Source: a virus
Length of the DNA: 55,233 nt
IMG/VR virus record: IMGVR_UViG_3300017613_001540
Span: 1-55,233 of that record
Strand: one strand, 5' to 3'
Shown here: positions 15,855-22,438 of the stretch, in pieces
Layout of the letters: each line of letters opens with the position of its first letter
Numbering within the stretch: the stretch's first letter is position 1
Program-made: the position numbers and the translations under genes
The notes under the pieces: model-generated
The model's database searches: none
What the model was told of the DNA's origin: nothing
What the model saw: the letters and a program-made list of their open reading frames with translations, nothing else

Positions 15855-16644
15855 CGACGAGAAATGAGTTGGTCTCATGTGCGTTGGTCTGACATGACGA
15901 CGAGTACTGCGATGTTAAGGATTGATCTGACGACGAGGAGCGAGCTGGATGGCAATGTCATGACTTGGCTTCGAGAAATGACATGATCAGCATTGTAGTG
16001 ACGACGAGTAGTGGTATGGTTGGAGATGAATTGTACTTATGTGCCATGACGCCGAGTGGTGATGTGAGTGGTTGCGGTATGTTGAGGTATGAGATGACGC
16101 CGAGTAGTGGAATGCATGGCTTTGAAACGATATGACGACGAGTATTGGTCCGAAGGGGAGGAATTGTAGTGACGCCGAGTACTGGGCTGTATTGTAGTGG
16201 CAGTGACTTCGAGCAATGTATTGATGTGTTATGTTCTGACGACGAGCAATGATATGTTGCGAGCGGCTGTGAGTTGTAACGCAGCGGATTGACGTCGAGG
16301 CCCGTATTGTAATGCATGGTGTTGTAACGGCGACGAGAAATGAAGCGGACGTGGATAGGCTGTGGCATGTGATGCCTTCGAGAATTGTAATGACGGGAAG
16401 CGACTTGACGACGAGTTGTGATTTGACAAGGGATGATTTGACGACGAGTTGTGCAGCGATTTGGGCGAGAATGATTTGTGGTGGCGACGAGCCTTGATTT
16501 GGAAGGTCCTGATTTGTACTGGCTGCGAGGAGCGTGGTGCAATGGCCTGTGGAGTGGTGTTTTGACGACGAGAGTTGGCAGGATGAGAGATTGGCGTGCG
16601 ATGACGTCGAGAATTGATTTGTAATGTGTTGTAGCGGCGACGAG
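15852..16644 (+). repeat. Punctuated pentamer array, (NNNTG)n-ACGACGAG, about 21 units
   Basis: The punctuation word ACG(A/C/T)CGAG, or a degenerate form ending CGAG, recurs with its last G at 15861, 15904, 15937, 15975, 16008, 16056, 16104, 16142, 16179, 16213, 16246, 16299, 16337, 16382, 16415, 16448, 16491, 16529, 16572, 16611 and 16644. Sixteen of the 20 spacings are 33, 38, 43, 48 or 53; the other four (37, 34, 45, 39) are one or two bases off. Between punctuations the sequence falls into pentamers mostly ending in TG or another N-G, for example CAATG TATTG ATGTG TTATG TTCTG at 16214-16238. No + strand gene fits and pentamers cannot keep a codon frame. Function unknown. Confidence 0.9.
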
Positions 16645-16683
16645 TGATGGGTTGAATTGCTCTGAATTGATAGGAGAAAGGTT

Positions 16684-16872
16684 ATGCAAAAAATAAAGAT
16701 AGAGATCGACAAGTGGTTGAAGGACACGAGAATGGTATATTGCATGGCTTCAGACTGTGAGAGTTTTGACCATCGGAGTTTCGTGTGTGGTTTAAAGGAA
16801 GTGGAGATTGGAGAAGACGGCAAGTGTATGTCTTACAAACCGAAGAAGAAGGAGACGGAAGATGTTGCATAG
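16684..16872 (+). CDS. DUF1540-like cysteine protein
   Basis: 62 residues after AGGAGAAAGG. Cysteines in CMASDCESFDHRSFVCG and GKCMSY follow the C-x4-C...C...C spacing of small DUF1540-type metal-binding proteins. First gene after the repeat array; overlaps the next gene by 11 bases. Confidence 0.6.
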   Translation: MQKIKIEIDKWLKDTRMVYCMASDCESFDHRSFVCGLKEVEIGEDGKCMSYKPKKKETEDVA

Positions 16873-17248
16873 GTGTGAGAACTGCCAGAGGATGATTGAT
16901 GCGAAAGATTATCTGATAGATCTGGCAAGAGTGGACAAGCTGTCTGAAAGGATAGAGCCGGGAGGAGTGGTTCCGTCTGGAGAGTGCCCCGGCTGCGCAA
17001 GTCTGGTGTACCCGTATGTAAAGCCAGTCCGGGTTATATGGGGCCAGTGCCCGCAGGTTATGGAGGTCAGGCATTTTGAATCCGAGTTGGAGAAAAAAGG
17101 GTTCCTTGACGCCATTGCAGAACATGATGGTTGGCTGGCATGCGAGACGCAAGAGCAGAATGAAGACGGCAGCTTCCCGCCGATAGCCGAGGCCACAAAA
17201 GCAAATTTGATGGCATCAGGAAACTACAAGATTGAGGAACTTGAATGA
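16862..17248 (+). CDS. Zinc-finger N-terminal protein, unknown
   Basis: 128 residues, start after GAAGGAG. CENC and CPGC pairs in the first 45 residues form a likely zinc site. The C-terminal half is a polar alpha/beta region ending with a helix. ATGA overlap with RNase HI. Confidence 0.65.
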   Translation: MLHRCENCQRMIDAKDYLIDLARVDKLSERIEPGGVVPSGECPGCASLVYPYVKPVRVIWGQCPQVMEVRHFESELEKKGFLDAIAEHDGWLACETQEQNEDGSFPPIAEATKANLMASGNYKIEELE

Positions 17249-17688
17249 AGAAAGTGACGATCTATACAGACGGCTCGTGCTACCCGAATCCAGGCGGTCC
17301 AGGAGGGTATGCGGCGATTTTGAGTTATGGGAAGCACGTGAAGGAAATCAGCGGAAGTGAATTGTCTTCGACGAATAACCGAATGGAGATGATGGCGGTA
17401 ATAGCCGGTCTTGAGGCGTTGAGGCAAGTGGTAGCTGTTACTGTTTACACTGACTCGAAATACGTTAGAAATGCTTTCACAAAGGGTTGGCTGGAGAAGT
17501 GGAAGAAGAATGGTTGGAAGACAGCGGACAATAAGCCAGTTAAGAATAAGGACTTGTGGCAGCAACTGTCGAAGCTGTTTGTGAAATTCAATTTTAAGAT
17601 CAAATGGGTGCCCGGACATGTAGGCATCAGGAAGAATGAGCGAGCGGATGAGCTTGCGAGAGAAGCCAGGTATGCAGTAGGGAGGTAG
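17245..17688 (+). CDS. rnhA: Ribonuclease HI
   Basis: 147 residues, close to the usual size. The catalytic set is complete: D9 in YTDGSC, E48 in NNRMEMMA, D70 in VYTDSKY and D134 in ERADELA, with the flexible-loop His at H125 (VPGHVG). A basic handle region (KWKKNGWKTADNKPVKNKDL) matches the substrate-binding protrusion of E. coli RNase HI. It cuts RNA in RNA-DNA hybrids, likely removing primers or R-loops during phage replication. Confidence 0.97.
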   Translation: MKKVTIYTDGSCYPNPGGPGGYAAILSYGKHVKEISGSELSSTNNRMEMMAVIAGLEALRQVVAVTVYTDSKYVRNAFTKGWLEKWKKNGWKTADNKPVKNKDLWQQLSKLFVKFNFKIKWVPGHVGIRKNERADELAREARYAVGR

Positions 17689-17690
17689 TG

Positions 17691-18245
17691 ATGGAGCCAG
17701 AAGAGATTGCGAAAGACTTTGCCAGTATGGTTTTTGAAATTGGTCAGCATGCAGTATTTAAAGAAGGTGGTTTTATGCATCCGGTGTATTTCTTTGCCCG
17801 TTTTGAAAAAGAAGACGAGATGAAACGTAGAATGGAAAGAGAAGCAAAGGAAGGTGAGGAAGCTGCTGATGGCTTACAGCTGGTGTATGCAGCGCTACCG
17901 ACGATGGGAATGTTCAGAGAGTTCATGTCGGAATTTGCTCAAACAAGGCTTAGAGAAATCTGCATGCAAGTAGGGGTTGTGGCAGTCGCTATTGTAGGAG
18001 AAGCGAAGGCGGCTGCGTATCCCATTGCCAAATCTGATGTGAATGCTGCCGATTTTGTTTCGCCTGGAGATATGGAGAATTGCAAGCGAGTGTTGAGTGT
18101 AGGGGTCATGCTTTCTGATGGAAGGTCTGGGCTGATGCTTGGAGATATAGAGACAAAGGAAGGGATGTCTTATGTGCATAAAAGCGAGTGGCATTTTGGG
18201 GAATCTGTTGGATTGTCTCCGATACAGCCGTGGACATCAGATTAG
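17691..18245 (+). CDS. Hypothetical protein
   Basis: 184 residues; ATG after GGAGG, 2 bases past the RNase HI stop. Mixed alpha/beta with two aliphatic strands (GVVAVAIVGEAKAAAYPI, VLSVGVMLSDGRSGLMLGD). No motif identified. It ends the transcription unit before a new promoter. Confidence 0.65.
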   Translation: MEPEEIAKDFASMVFEIGQHAVFKEGGFMHPVYFFARFEKEDEMKRRMEREAKEGEEAADGLQLVYAALPTMGMFREFMSEFAQTRLREICMQVGVVAVAIVGEAKAAAYPIAKSDVNAADFVSPGDMENCKRVLSVGVMLSDGRSGLMLGDIETKEGMSYVHKSEWHFGESVGLSPIQPWTSD

Positions 18246-18263
18246 TTAAGCCATGGAAATCAC

Positions 18264-18291
18264 TTGACAAAAGGCTTGTATGTGGTATAAT
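18264..18291 (+). promoter_or_regulatory. Sigma-70 promoter
   Basis: TTGACA (18264-18269) and TATAAT (18286-18291), 16-base spacer. Starts the unit at 18313 that includes tRNA-Tyr. Confidence 0.9.
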
Positions 18292-18312
18292 CAATAATAA
18301 ACGGAGGTGGAA

Positions 18313-18567
18313 ATGGTTGAGCAGATGATGGATTTGAAAGAGACAGAGTCGATGATGAGAGCGTTGGCGAAGGCGATTGAAATGCTTGTCAATCCTACAG
18401 ACGCAAGAGAGTACGGCTTTGCATTGGTCATTTTCAAGTTTAATGAGCCGGGAGTATCCAATTATATTTCAAACGCGGTAAGAGATGATATGATCACAGC
18501 GCTGAGAGAGACTGCTGACAGGATTGAAAAGAGAGAAGTGATTCCACCAGTGGTTGGGGAGGCGTAA
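18313..18567 (+). CDS. Small conserved phage protein
   Basis: 84 residues, ATG after ACGGAGG. The segment GFALVIFKFNEPGVSNYISN followed by DMITALRETADRIEKRE is a pattern I recognise from small conserved proteins of many phages; no function is established. First gene after the promoter at 18264. Confidence 0.7.
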   Translation: MVEQMMDLKETESMMRALAKAIEMLVNPTDAREYGFALVIFKFNEPGVSNYISNAVRDDMITALRETADRIEKREVIPPVVGEA

Positions 18568-18569
18568 TC

Positions 18570-19064
18570 ATGCCAAGTCGTGTACAGTTGATGAATCACG
18601 AGCGACATCGTTGGAGTTACATGGATGAGCGAAGATTGAATCGCAGACTGGCGAAAATAACCAACGGGATGAAGCTTGAGTGTTTTTTGGAAATGGCGAT
18701 CGCGCAAGGAAATAGATTCTTGGCGACAAGATGCCGTGAGAGAATGGAGGCGCTTGGGTTTACCCCTCCATGGCATTTGCGTGATGCGACACAGGTAGTC
18801 CAAGAGCCAGTGCGTCTTCAGCCAATAAGTACTGTGCCTGCTTTTGTAGGGGAGATGCCTGGAAGATCAGAGACGAGGATTAGGGGAGTCGAGCATCAGG
18901 ATGTTCAGTTTAGCGCAGAGCAGGCAAGGCAGGCATCAGAAGTCATGGAAAGAATGAAGTCGACTAAAGAACCAGAGCCGGTGAAAAAGAAGGCGGAGAT
19001 CCGGACGATCAGGTTCAGAAAGAGTGAAGGGCCAGTGCAGCAGAAGCTGACGTTTGAAGATTAG
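18570..19064 (+). CDS. Hypothetical basic protein
   Basis: 164 residues, start after GGGGAGGCG. Arg-rich N-terminal half (DERRLNRRLAKITNG), then a low-complexity, Lys/Glu-rich end. Its stop lies one base before tRNA-Tyr. Confidence 0.65.
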   Translation: MPSRVQLMNHERHRWSYMDERRLNRRLAKITNGMKLECFLEMAIAQGNRFLATRCRERMEALGFTPPWHLRDATQVVQEPVRLQPISTVPAFVGEMPGRSETRIRGVEHQDVQFSAEQARQASEVMERMKSTKEPEPVKKKAEIRTIRFRKSEGPVQQKLTFED

Positions 19065-19065
19065 T

Positions 19066-19152
19066 GCGGGGACTCGACTATGTGGTGAAGACAAGGCGCT
19101 GTAAACGCCCCGCCAAATGGATGTGCAGGTTCGACTCCTGTTCCCCGCACCA
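19066..19152 (+). tRNA. tRNA-Tyr (anticodon GTA)
   Basis: The acceptor GCGGGGA pairs with TCCCCGC. The anticodon arm GGCG-CTGTAAA-CGCC gives anticodon GTA. A long class II variable arm follows, as expected for bacterial Tyr tRNA. T arm GCAGG-TTCGACT-CCTGT, discriminator A, encoded CCA. It is embedded in an operon, between two protein genes. Confidence 0.93.
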
Positions 19153-19164
19153 AGGAGAATGTAT

Positions 19165-19683
19165 ATGAATTTTGTAATGAACCCGAAGGCAACGACAGGA
19201 TTTACAACTTTTGTTGGCGACGATGCTCGTCTGACCGGAGAGGAAAGGTATCCGTTGACTGGACATATGTGGCAGTTGGTGGGAAGGCGTTCTCTTGATG
19301 AGGTTCAGAAGCTACTGTCTGGCCTGAGAACGTATTGGGACTGCATTGAAAAGAACAAGCTGGCAAAGAAGATGTTAAGAGACGCTTTTGTTGGGCTCCC
19401 GTTGACGCAGGTGGTAGGAAGCCTGATGGTTGTAAGTGGAGACAGCAAAAGCGCTTATGGTTATTATTTTAATCCGCCGTATGAGTTTCACTCATGGTTG
19501 CGAATCGGAGATAATCCTTATTATAAAGGGATTGTAGATTTTGCTTTGCCGGGAGTGATAGAGAAGGGCTTGAATAGTAGTGATGCTGTTGGCCCGTACC
19601 TTATTAATAGGACGCCCGTTATTTTGATTGGCGCTCCCCCTACTTGGATGCAGTACAAAGAGCATGAGGAGGTGACAGGATGA
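19165..19683 (+). CDS. Hypothetical protein
   Basis: 172 residues; ATG 7 bases after AAGGAG, which itself begins within the tRNA CCA end. Alpha/beta sequence with YGYYFNPPYEFHSWLRIGDN and a proline-rich end. Family not recognised. ATGA overlap with the next gene. Confidence 0.65.
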   Translation: MNFVMNPKATTGFTTFVGDDARLTGEERYPLTGHMWQLVGRRSLDEVQKLLSGLRTYWDCIEKNKLAKKMLRDAFVGLPLTQVVGSLMVVSGDSKSAYGYYFNPPYEFHSWLRIGDNPYYKGIVDFALPGVIEKGLNSSDAVGPYLINRTPVILIGAPPTWMQYKEHEEVTG

Positions 19684-19946
19684 GGATTGACAGGAAGTAT
19701 TATGGTGAGGTTTTTAAGAATGACGGAACACTGGTGCCGGAAGAAGAAATGATTGTCTTCAGGGCAAAAGACAGGGCTGTGCCAGCGATGCTTCAGTTCT
19801 ATGCTGATGAATGCAGAAGCATTGGTTGCAGTGATTTCCATGTGGAGCAGATGCTGGTGCTGAAGGAGAGGGTTACTCATTTCCAGCAGACGACTGGATT
19901 CTGTAAGATTGCGGACACGAATCCAGATGAGCTTATAGACAATTAG
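19680..19946 (+). CDS. Small conserved phage protein
   Basis: 88 residues. The pattern IVFRAKDRAVPAMLQFYADE, then a helix with Cys, then a Lys-Asp-Pro-rich end resembles a widespread family of phage proteins (FLAKDxAxxxxLxxYxxEC). Function unknown. Confidence 0.65.
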   Translation: MRIDRKYYGEVFKNDGTLVPEEEMIVFRAKDRAVPAMLQFYADECRSIGCSDFHVEQMLVLKERVTHFQQTTGFCKIADTNPDELIDN

Positions 19947-19955
19947 GGGACGGTG

Positions 19956-20450
19956 ATGGTAAGAGTGCATAAAAAATATGGTCTGAATCCGACGATGTCG
20001 AACTGTTTCTTTTGTGGAGAGGCAAAAGATATCTGGCTGATCGGGGCAAGGACTGGAAGGTTTAAAGAGGCAGGACTTGCAAGCAGTGATGGGGAAATGA
20101 ACCGAGAGATCGGGGTGGTTGATACGGAGCCTTGCCAGAAATGCCAAGAGTATATGAAGCAGGGCGTTATATTGATTTCAGTTCGTGACGGAGAAGGAGG
20201 GAAGAATCCGTATAGGACCGGAGGATGGTGCGTAGTAAAAGAGTGTGTGATTAAAGAAGCGTTCAGCCCTCCGGAGTTGATAGAGAATATACTGGAAGCC
20301 AGAATGAGTTTCGTTTGTGATACGGCCTGGGGAAGACTTGGGCTGCCGACAGAGCATCTGGATGAGAGGGTGAAGAGTGAGGCAAAGATCGAAGCCAAAC
20401 GGAGTTGCGCAGCCTCCACCGACGACAGGGAAGAAGGTAAGGAGTTATGA
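19956..20450 (+). CDS. Zinc-ribbon phage protein
   Basis: 164 residues. KYGLNPTMSNCFFCGEAKDI followed about 50 residues later by DTEPCQKCQEYMKQGVILI is a zinc-ribbon layout seen in many phage hypothetical proteins. The C-terminal 60 residues are polar and likely disordered. ATG preferred over an adjacent GTG; AGGGGA upstream. Confidence 0.7.
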   Translation: MVRVHKKYGLNPTMSNCFFCGEAKDIWLIGARTGRFKEAGLASSDGEMNREIGVVDTEPCQKCQEYMKQGVILISVRDGEGGKNPYRTGGWCVVKECVIKEAFSPPELIENILEARMSFVCDTAWGRLGLPTEHLDERVKSEAKIEAKRSCAASTDDREEGKEL

Positions 20451-20622
20451 CGAGGAGCTTGCGGAAACCGTTGCAGACTTGCTGTTAGACAAGGCAGGAA
20501 GTCGCGTGTCGCTTGAGTATGCTGTCAAAGTGTTCCGATATTATGGCTGTACATGCTCAGTTAATGAGATGATTGAGTATCTCAGAAAAGAAGGGATAAC
20601 TGTTCGGAGGAGTGATGGATGA
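20377..20622 (+). CDS. Small hypothetical protein (GTG start)
   Basis: 81 residues from a GTG with GAGGG 7 bases upstream; overlaps the previous gene by 74 bases. The C-terminal 55 residues look like a winged-helix unit (SLEYAVKVFRYYGCTCSVNE, then EYLRKEGITVRR). ATGA overlap with the next gene. Confidence 0.55.
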   Translation: MRQRSKPNGVAQPPPTTGKKVRSYDEELAETVADLLLDKAGSRVSLEYAVKVFRYYGCTCSVNEMIEYLRKEGITVRRSDG

Positions 20623-20837
20623 TCAAAATAGAAAACTTCTTGTGGTGTCTGGGAACGGATTCCCATCACGAATGTTGGAAGCATAGCAGAGTTTGCAGCA
20701 GGTGCAATCGAAAGTTCAAGTGTGAAGGCATAGAGAAGTATGAGAGAAATCTGAAAGTGGAGCTTGCCAAGCTGGACTATTCGAAGATGTGGCCTGTTTA
20801 TCAACCAGTATTTAATGAGTTATTTGAGCAAGAATAA
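20619..20837 (+). CDS. Cys/His-rich small protein
   Basis: 72 residues, ATGA overlap, CGGAGGAG upstream. HHECWKHSRVCSRCNRKFKC contains enough Cys and His to form a zinc finger. Last gene before the structured RNA region. Confidence 0.6.
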   Translation: MIKIENFLWCLGTDSHHECWKHSRVCSRCNRKFKCEGIEKYERNLKVELAKLDYSKMWPVYQPVFNELFEQE

Positions 20838-20844
20838 AAAATGC

Positions 20845-20874
20845 TTGACGAGTAGGGCAAGTATATAGTATGGT
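20845..20874 (+). promoter_or_regulatory. Possible weak promoter for the structured RNA
   Basis: TTGACG (20845-20850) and TATGGT (20869-20874) with an 18-base spacer. Both elements are imperfect, so this is a tentative call based on its place just upstream of strong RNA hairpins. Confidence 0.4.
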
Positions 20875-20877
20875 GTA

Positions 20878-21130
20878 TTTGGAAGCTGGAAAGCTTCAGT
20901 CATATCCTCTATTCTTCTATCTGAAGTCAGGGCAGCTCTCGTGTATGCCAGGCACGATCTGCCCTGACGCCTTTTGGAAAGGCTTGACTGCCTCATGCCA
21001 GCGATTTTGCGAGAACTCCCGAAGAATAACCTACCGAAAAAGCCTATGGAGTGTATTGATGGGTCAAATCTCCGTCAGGTCAATAATACCAACCTTCTAT
21101 GAGGAGTGGTGTAATCCTCGTAAAAGGGCT
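20878..21130 (+). ncRNA. Predicted structured non-coding RNA
   Basis: Several hairpins stand one after another without a credible gene. 20882-20897 is a 6-bp stem with a GGAA (GNRA) tetraloop. 20936-20978 has a perfect 10-bp stem GTCAGGGCAG/CTGCCCTGAC enclosing a second stem TCGTG/CACGA. 20979-20993 is GCCTTT/AAAGGC. 21101-21119 is GAGGA/TCCTC. CTTCAG (20894-20899) can also pair with CTGAAG (20931-20936), an alternative to the first hairpin, so a switch is possible. The 3' end is uncertain. I cannot match it to a known RNA family. Confidence 0.55.
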
Positions 21131-21264
21131 TTCGCAAGAAACACTTCCTTATATATTAAACTTATGTCAGTGCAGACAGTTACGTGCCAGCCAGCACCCT
21201 TCAGTTCCTACCTTATTATACACACGGAAAGTATGAAAAAATTTCGGAAAAGTGCGGATTTTTC

Positions 21265-21292
21265 TTGACATTTTTGGCATGTGTCCTATAAT
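21265..21292 (+). promoter_or_regulatory. Sigma-70 promoter upstream of cassette 1
   Basis: TTGACA (21265-21270) and TATAAT (21287-21292), 16-base spacer. Transcription from here would run through the twin dyads at 21335-21371 and into the operon at 21552. It shares TTTTTGGC and a downstream TAAAATAAAA run with the promoter at 29673 and with the sigma-54-like promoters. Confidence 0.85.
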
Positions 21293-21334
21293 TAAAATAA
21301 AAACAATGAGATACAAAATGCAAAAAACGGATAC

Positions 21335-21371
21335 CGACAGTAATAGTCACTTTTGTGACAGTAAAAGTCAC
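21335..21371. promoter_or_regulatory. Twin upstream activator-like dyads, cassette 1
   Basis: Two dyads: GACAGTAATAGTC (21336-21348) and GTGACAGTAAAAGTCAC (21355-21371), centres 21 bp apart. Consensus is roughly TGACAnTAAATGTCA. Their centres lie about 156 and 135 bp upstream of the GG of the -24 element at 21498. The same layout is found at 25211 and 27924. This fits enhancer sites for a sigma-54 activator. Confidence 0.7.
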
Positions 21372-21495
21372 TTTTGCCAAGGAGTAATAAGTAGAAAAGG
21401 AGTTCGGAGAGCAAATGAAGACGGGCTGATTTATTCAATATTTTTACATGCATATGGCTTGATTTTTTTCCCGGTTTTTTTGGTGTATGAGCCTT

Positions 21496-21512
21496 TTGGC
21501 ACGCCGCATGCA
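21496..21512 (+). promoter_or_regulatory. Sigma-54-type promoter 1
   Basis: TTGGCACG-CCGC-ATGCA: GG at 21498-21499 and GC at 21510-21511, the exact 12-base offset of -24/-12 promoters. The consensus is TGGCACG-N4-TTGCA; here one T is replaced (ATGCA). TATAAT directly follows, but there is no -35 hexamer at a suitable distance. The first gene starts at 21552. Confidence 0.7.
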
Positions 21513-21551
21513 TTATAATAAAATAAAAACAAAAAATCGAGGAGCAAGAAA

Positions 21552-22220
21552 ATGAGACAAATGGCAGCAGAGACGGTAGCAAATTTCAAACTTTATAGAC
21601 GAGGAGTTGGCGATTGTGCTGGTGCCGAATACCATGAAACCCACCTTCTTGAAATTCCGACGGAGCGAGAGGCGCAGACCATAGCAGATTTTTTCTGTGA
21701 TCTCATGGAGTGGGAGCGGATTCGAGTGATGTTTTGGAGTGAGCCGACGTATCGATTGAGAGCGAAAGTTAGCTGGGACGATGGGTGGCTTAGACTTTAT
21801 AGAATAGGCAGAACAGTTGGAGTCCTGATTCATGAATTGGCGCATCATGAGGGTTGGAAGCATGATTCGGAGTTCCAGAGATGCCAGCGAATGTTGTTGA
21901 CGAAGTGGGACGAGAATCACGAGGCGCTTGAAGCCAAGGTGGAAGCCGAAATTCCGAAGCCTCCGCCGATGGTGTGGGTGACGCCGAAAGAAATTGATGA
22001 AGTAATTGAAGCGGGAGCGACGGTGATAGTCGAAGCCGAAGAAGAAGACGAGGTGTTGGAGATAGTTTTTGACCAGCTGATGGATAGTGTGATTTTTGAA
22101 AGAGTCAGCATGAAGAGGATCGGCGAGCTGCTTCTGAAGTGGAGACTGAATACAGAGCAGAATATCAGATTCATGAAAGATTTGTTGAAAGACGCCGGTG
22201 TAAGAGTTGTATCGTATTAG
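21552..22220 (+). CDS. HExxH metallopeptidase-like protein (SprT/WLM-like)
   Basis: 222 residues. The motif VLIHELAHHEGWKHDSEF contains H94-E95-x-x-H98 with a further His at 104, the zinc site layout of SprT, WLM and related minimal zincin proteases. The first 110 residues form the putative catalytic domain. The rest is a Glu-rich linker (around 150-175) and a helical end. SprT-like enzymes cleave proteins on DNA in other organisms; that role here is inference. It is the first gene behind sigma-54-type promoter 1, with GAGGAGC upstream. Confidence 0.75.
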   Translation: MRQMAAETVANFKLYRRGVGDCAGAEYHETHLLEIPTEREAQTIADFFCDLMEWERIRVMFWSEPTYRLRAKVSWDDGWLRLYRIGRTVGVLIHELAHHEGWKHDSEFQRCQRMLLTKWDENHEALEAKVEAEIPKPPPMVWVTPKEIDEVIEAGATVIVEAEEEDEVLEIVFDQLMDSVIFERVSMKRIGELLLKWRLNTEQNIRFMKDLLKDAGVRVVSY

Positions 22221-22228
22221 GAGGGAAG

Positions 22229-22438
22229 ATGTCAAGACTCATTGATGATTGCAAGCATATTTTTAGAAGGCCAGTGTCGTATAAGCAGTTCAGAGACAAG
22301 CTTAGACGCAAAGGTTATAAAAACTCAGAGCGATGGTTCGCTGATCTGTTCAAAAAGTTGATGGACGAAGAGATGATCAAAGGCGAACTTGATGTGTTTA
22401 ATGCAAGATTCAGATTTGTTCTAAGGAGAAAATCATGA
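22229..22438 (+). CDS. Small basic protein, possibly winged-helix
   Basis: 69 residues after TAGGAGGG. Helix-rich and basic (SYKQFRDKLRRKGYKNSERW) with a closing beta hairpin-like DVFNARFRFVLRRKS. A winged helix is possible. ATGA overlap with the GHKL gene. Confidence 0.65.
   Translation: MSRLIDDCKHIFRRPVSYKQFRDKLRRKGYKNSERWFADLFKKLMDEEMIKGELDVFNARFRFVLRRKS

Noticed and set aside
15852-16644. CRISPR array
   Set aside because: The repeated word is only 8-10 bases, spacers share a TG phase, unit length varies in 5-base steps and no cas gene is nearby.
15958-16823. Two long minus-strand ORFs (243 and 278 residues) across the repeat array
   Set aside because: They exist because the array's minus strand (CANNN steps) has few stops. 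The array has 5-base steps with single-base shifts, composition is Ser/His/Thr-rich and odd, and no ribosome site or neighbour supports them.
20878-21130. Group I or group II intron
   Set aside because: No domain V, no GUGYG start and no P/Q/R/S core elements could be found, and the flanking genes are not interrupted.
20870-21268. 132-residue ORF over the structured RNA
   Set aside because: No ribosome binding site, atypical composition for this phage, and the region is dominated by perfect hairpins.
21252-21518. 88-residue ORF over the first dyad/promoter cassette
   Set aside because: It spans a promoter, two dyads and ends at the sigma-54-type promoter; no ribosome site at a sensible start. 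The repeats DSNSHFC/DSKSHFC are just the translated dyads, and the other two cassettes are not coding.
21514-21519. TATAAT after sigma-54-type promoter 1 (also at 25391 and 28104) as an ordinary sigma-70 promoter
   Set aside because: There is no -35-like hexamer 16-18 bases upstream and no TGn extension in any of the three. It cannot be fully excluded and is kept as the alternative in the findings.
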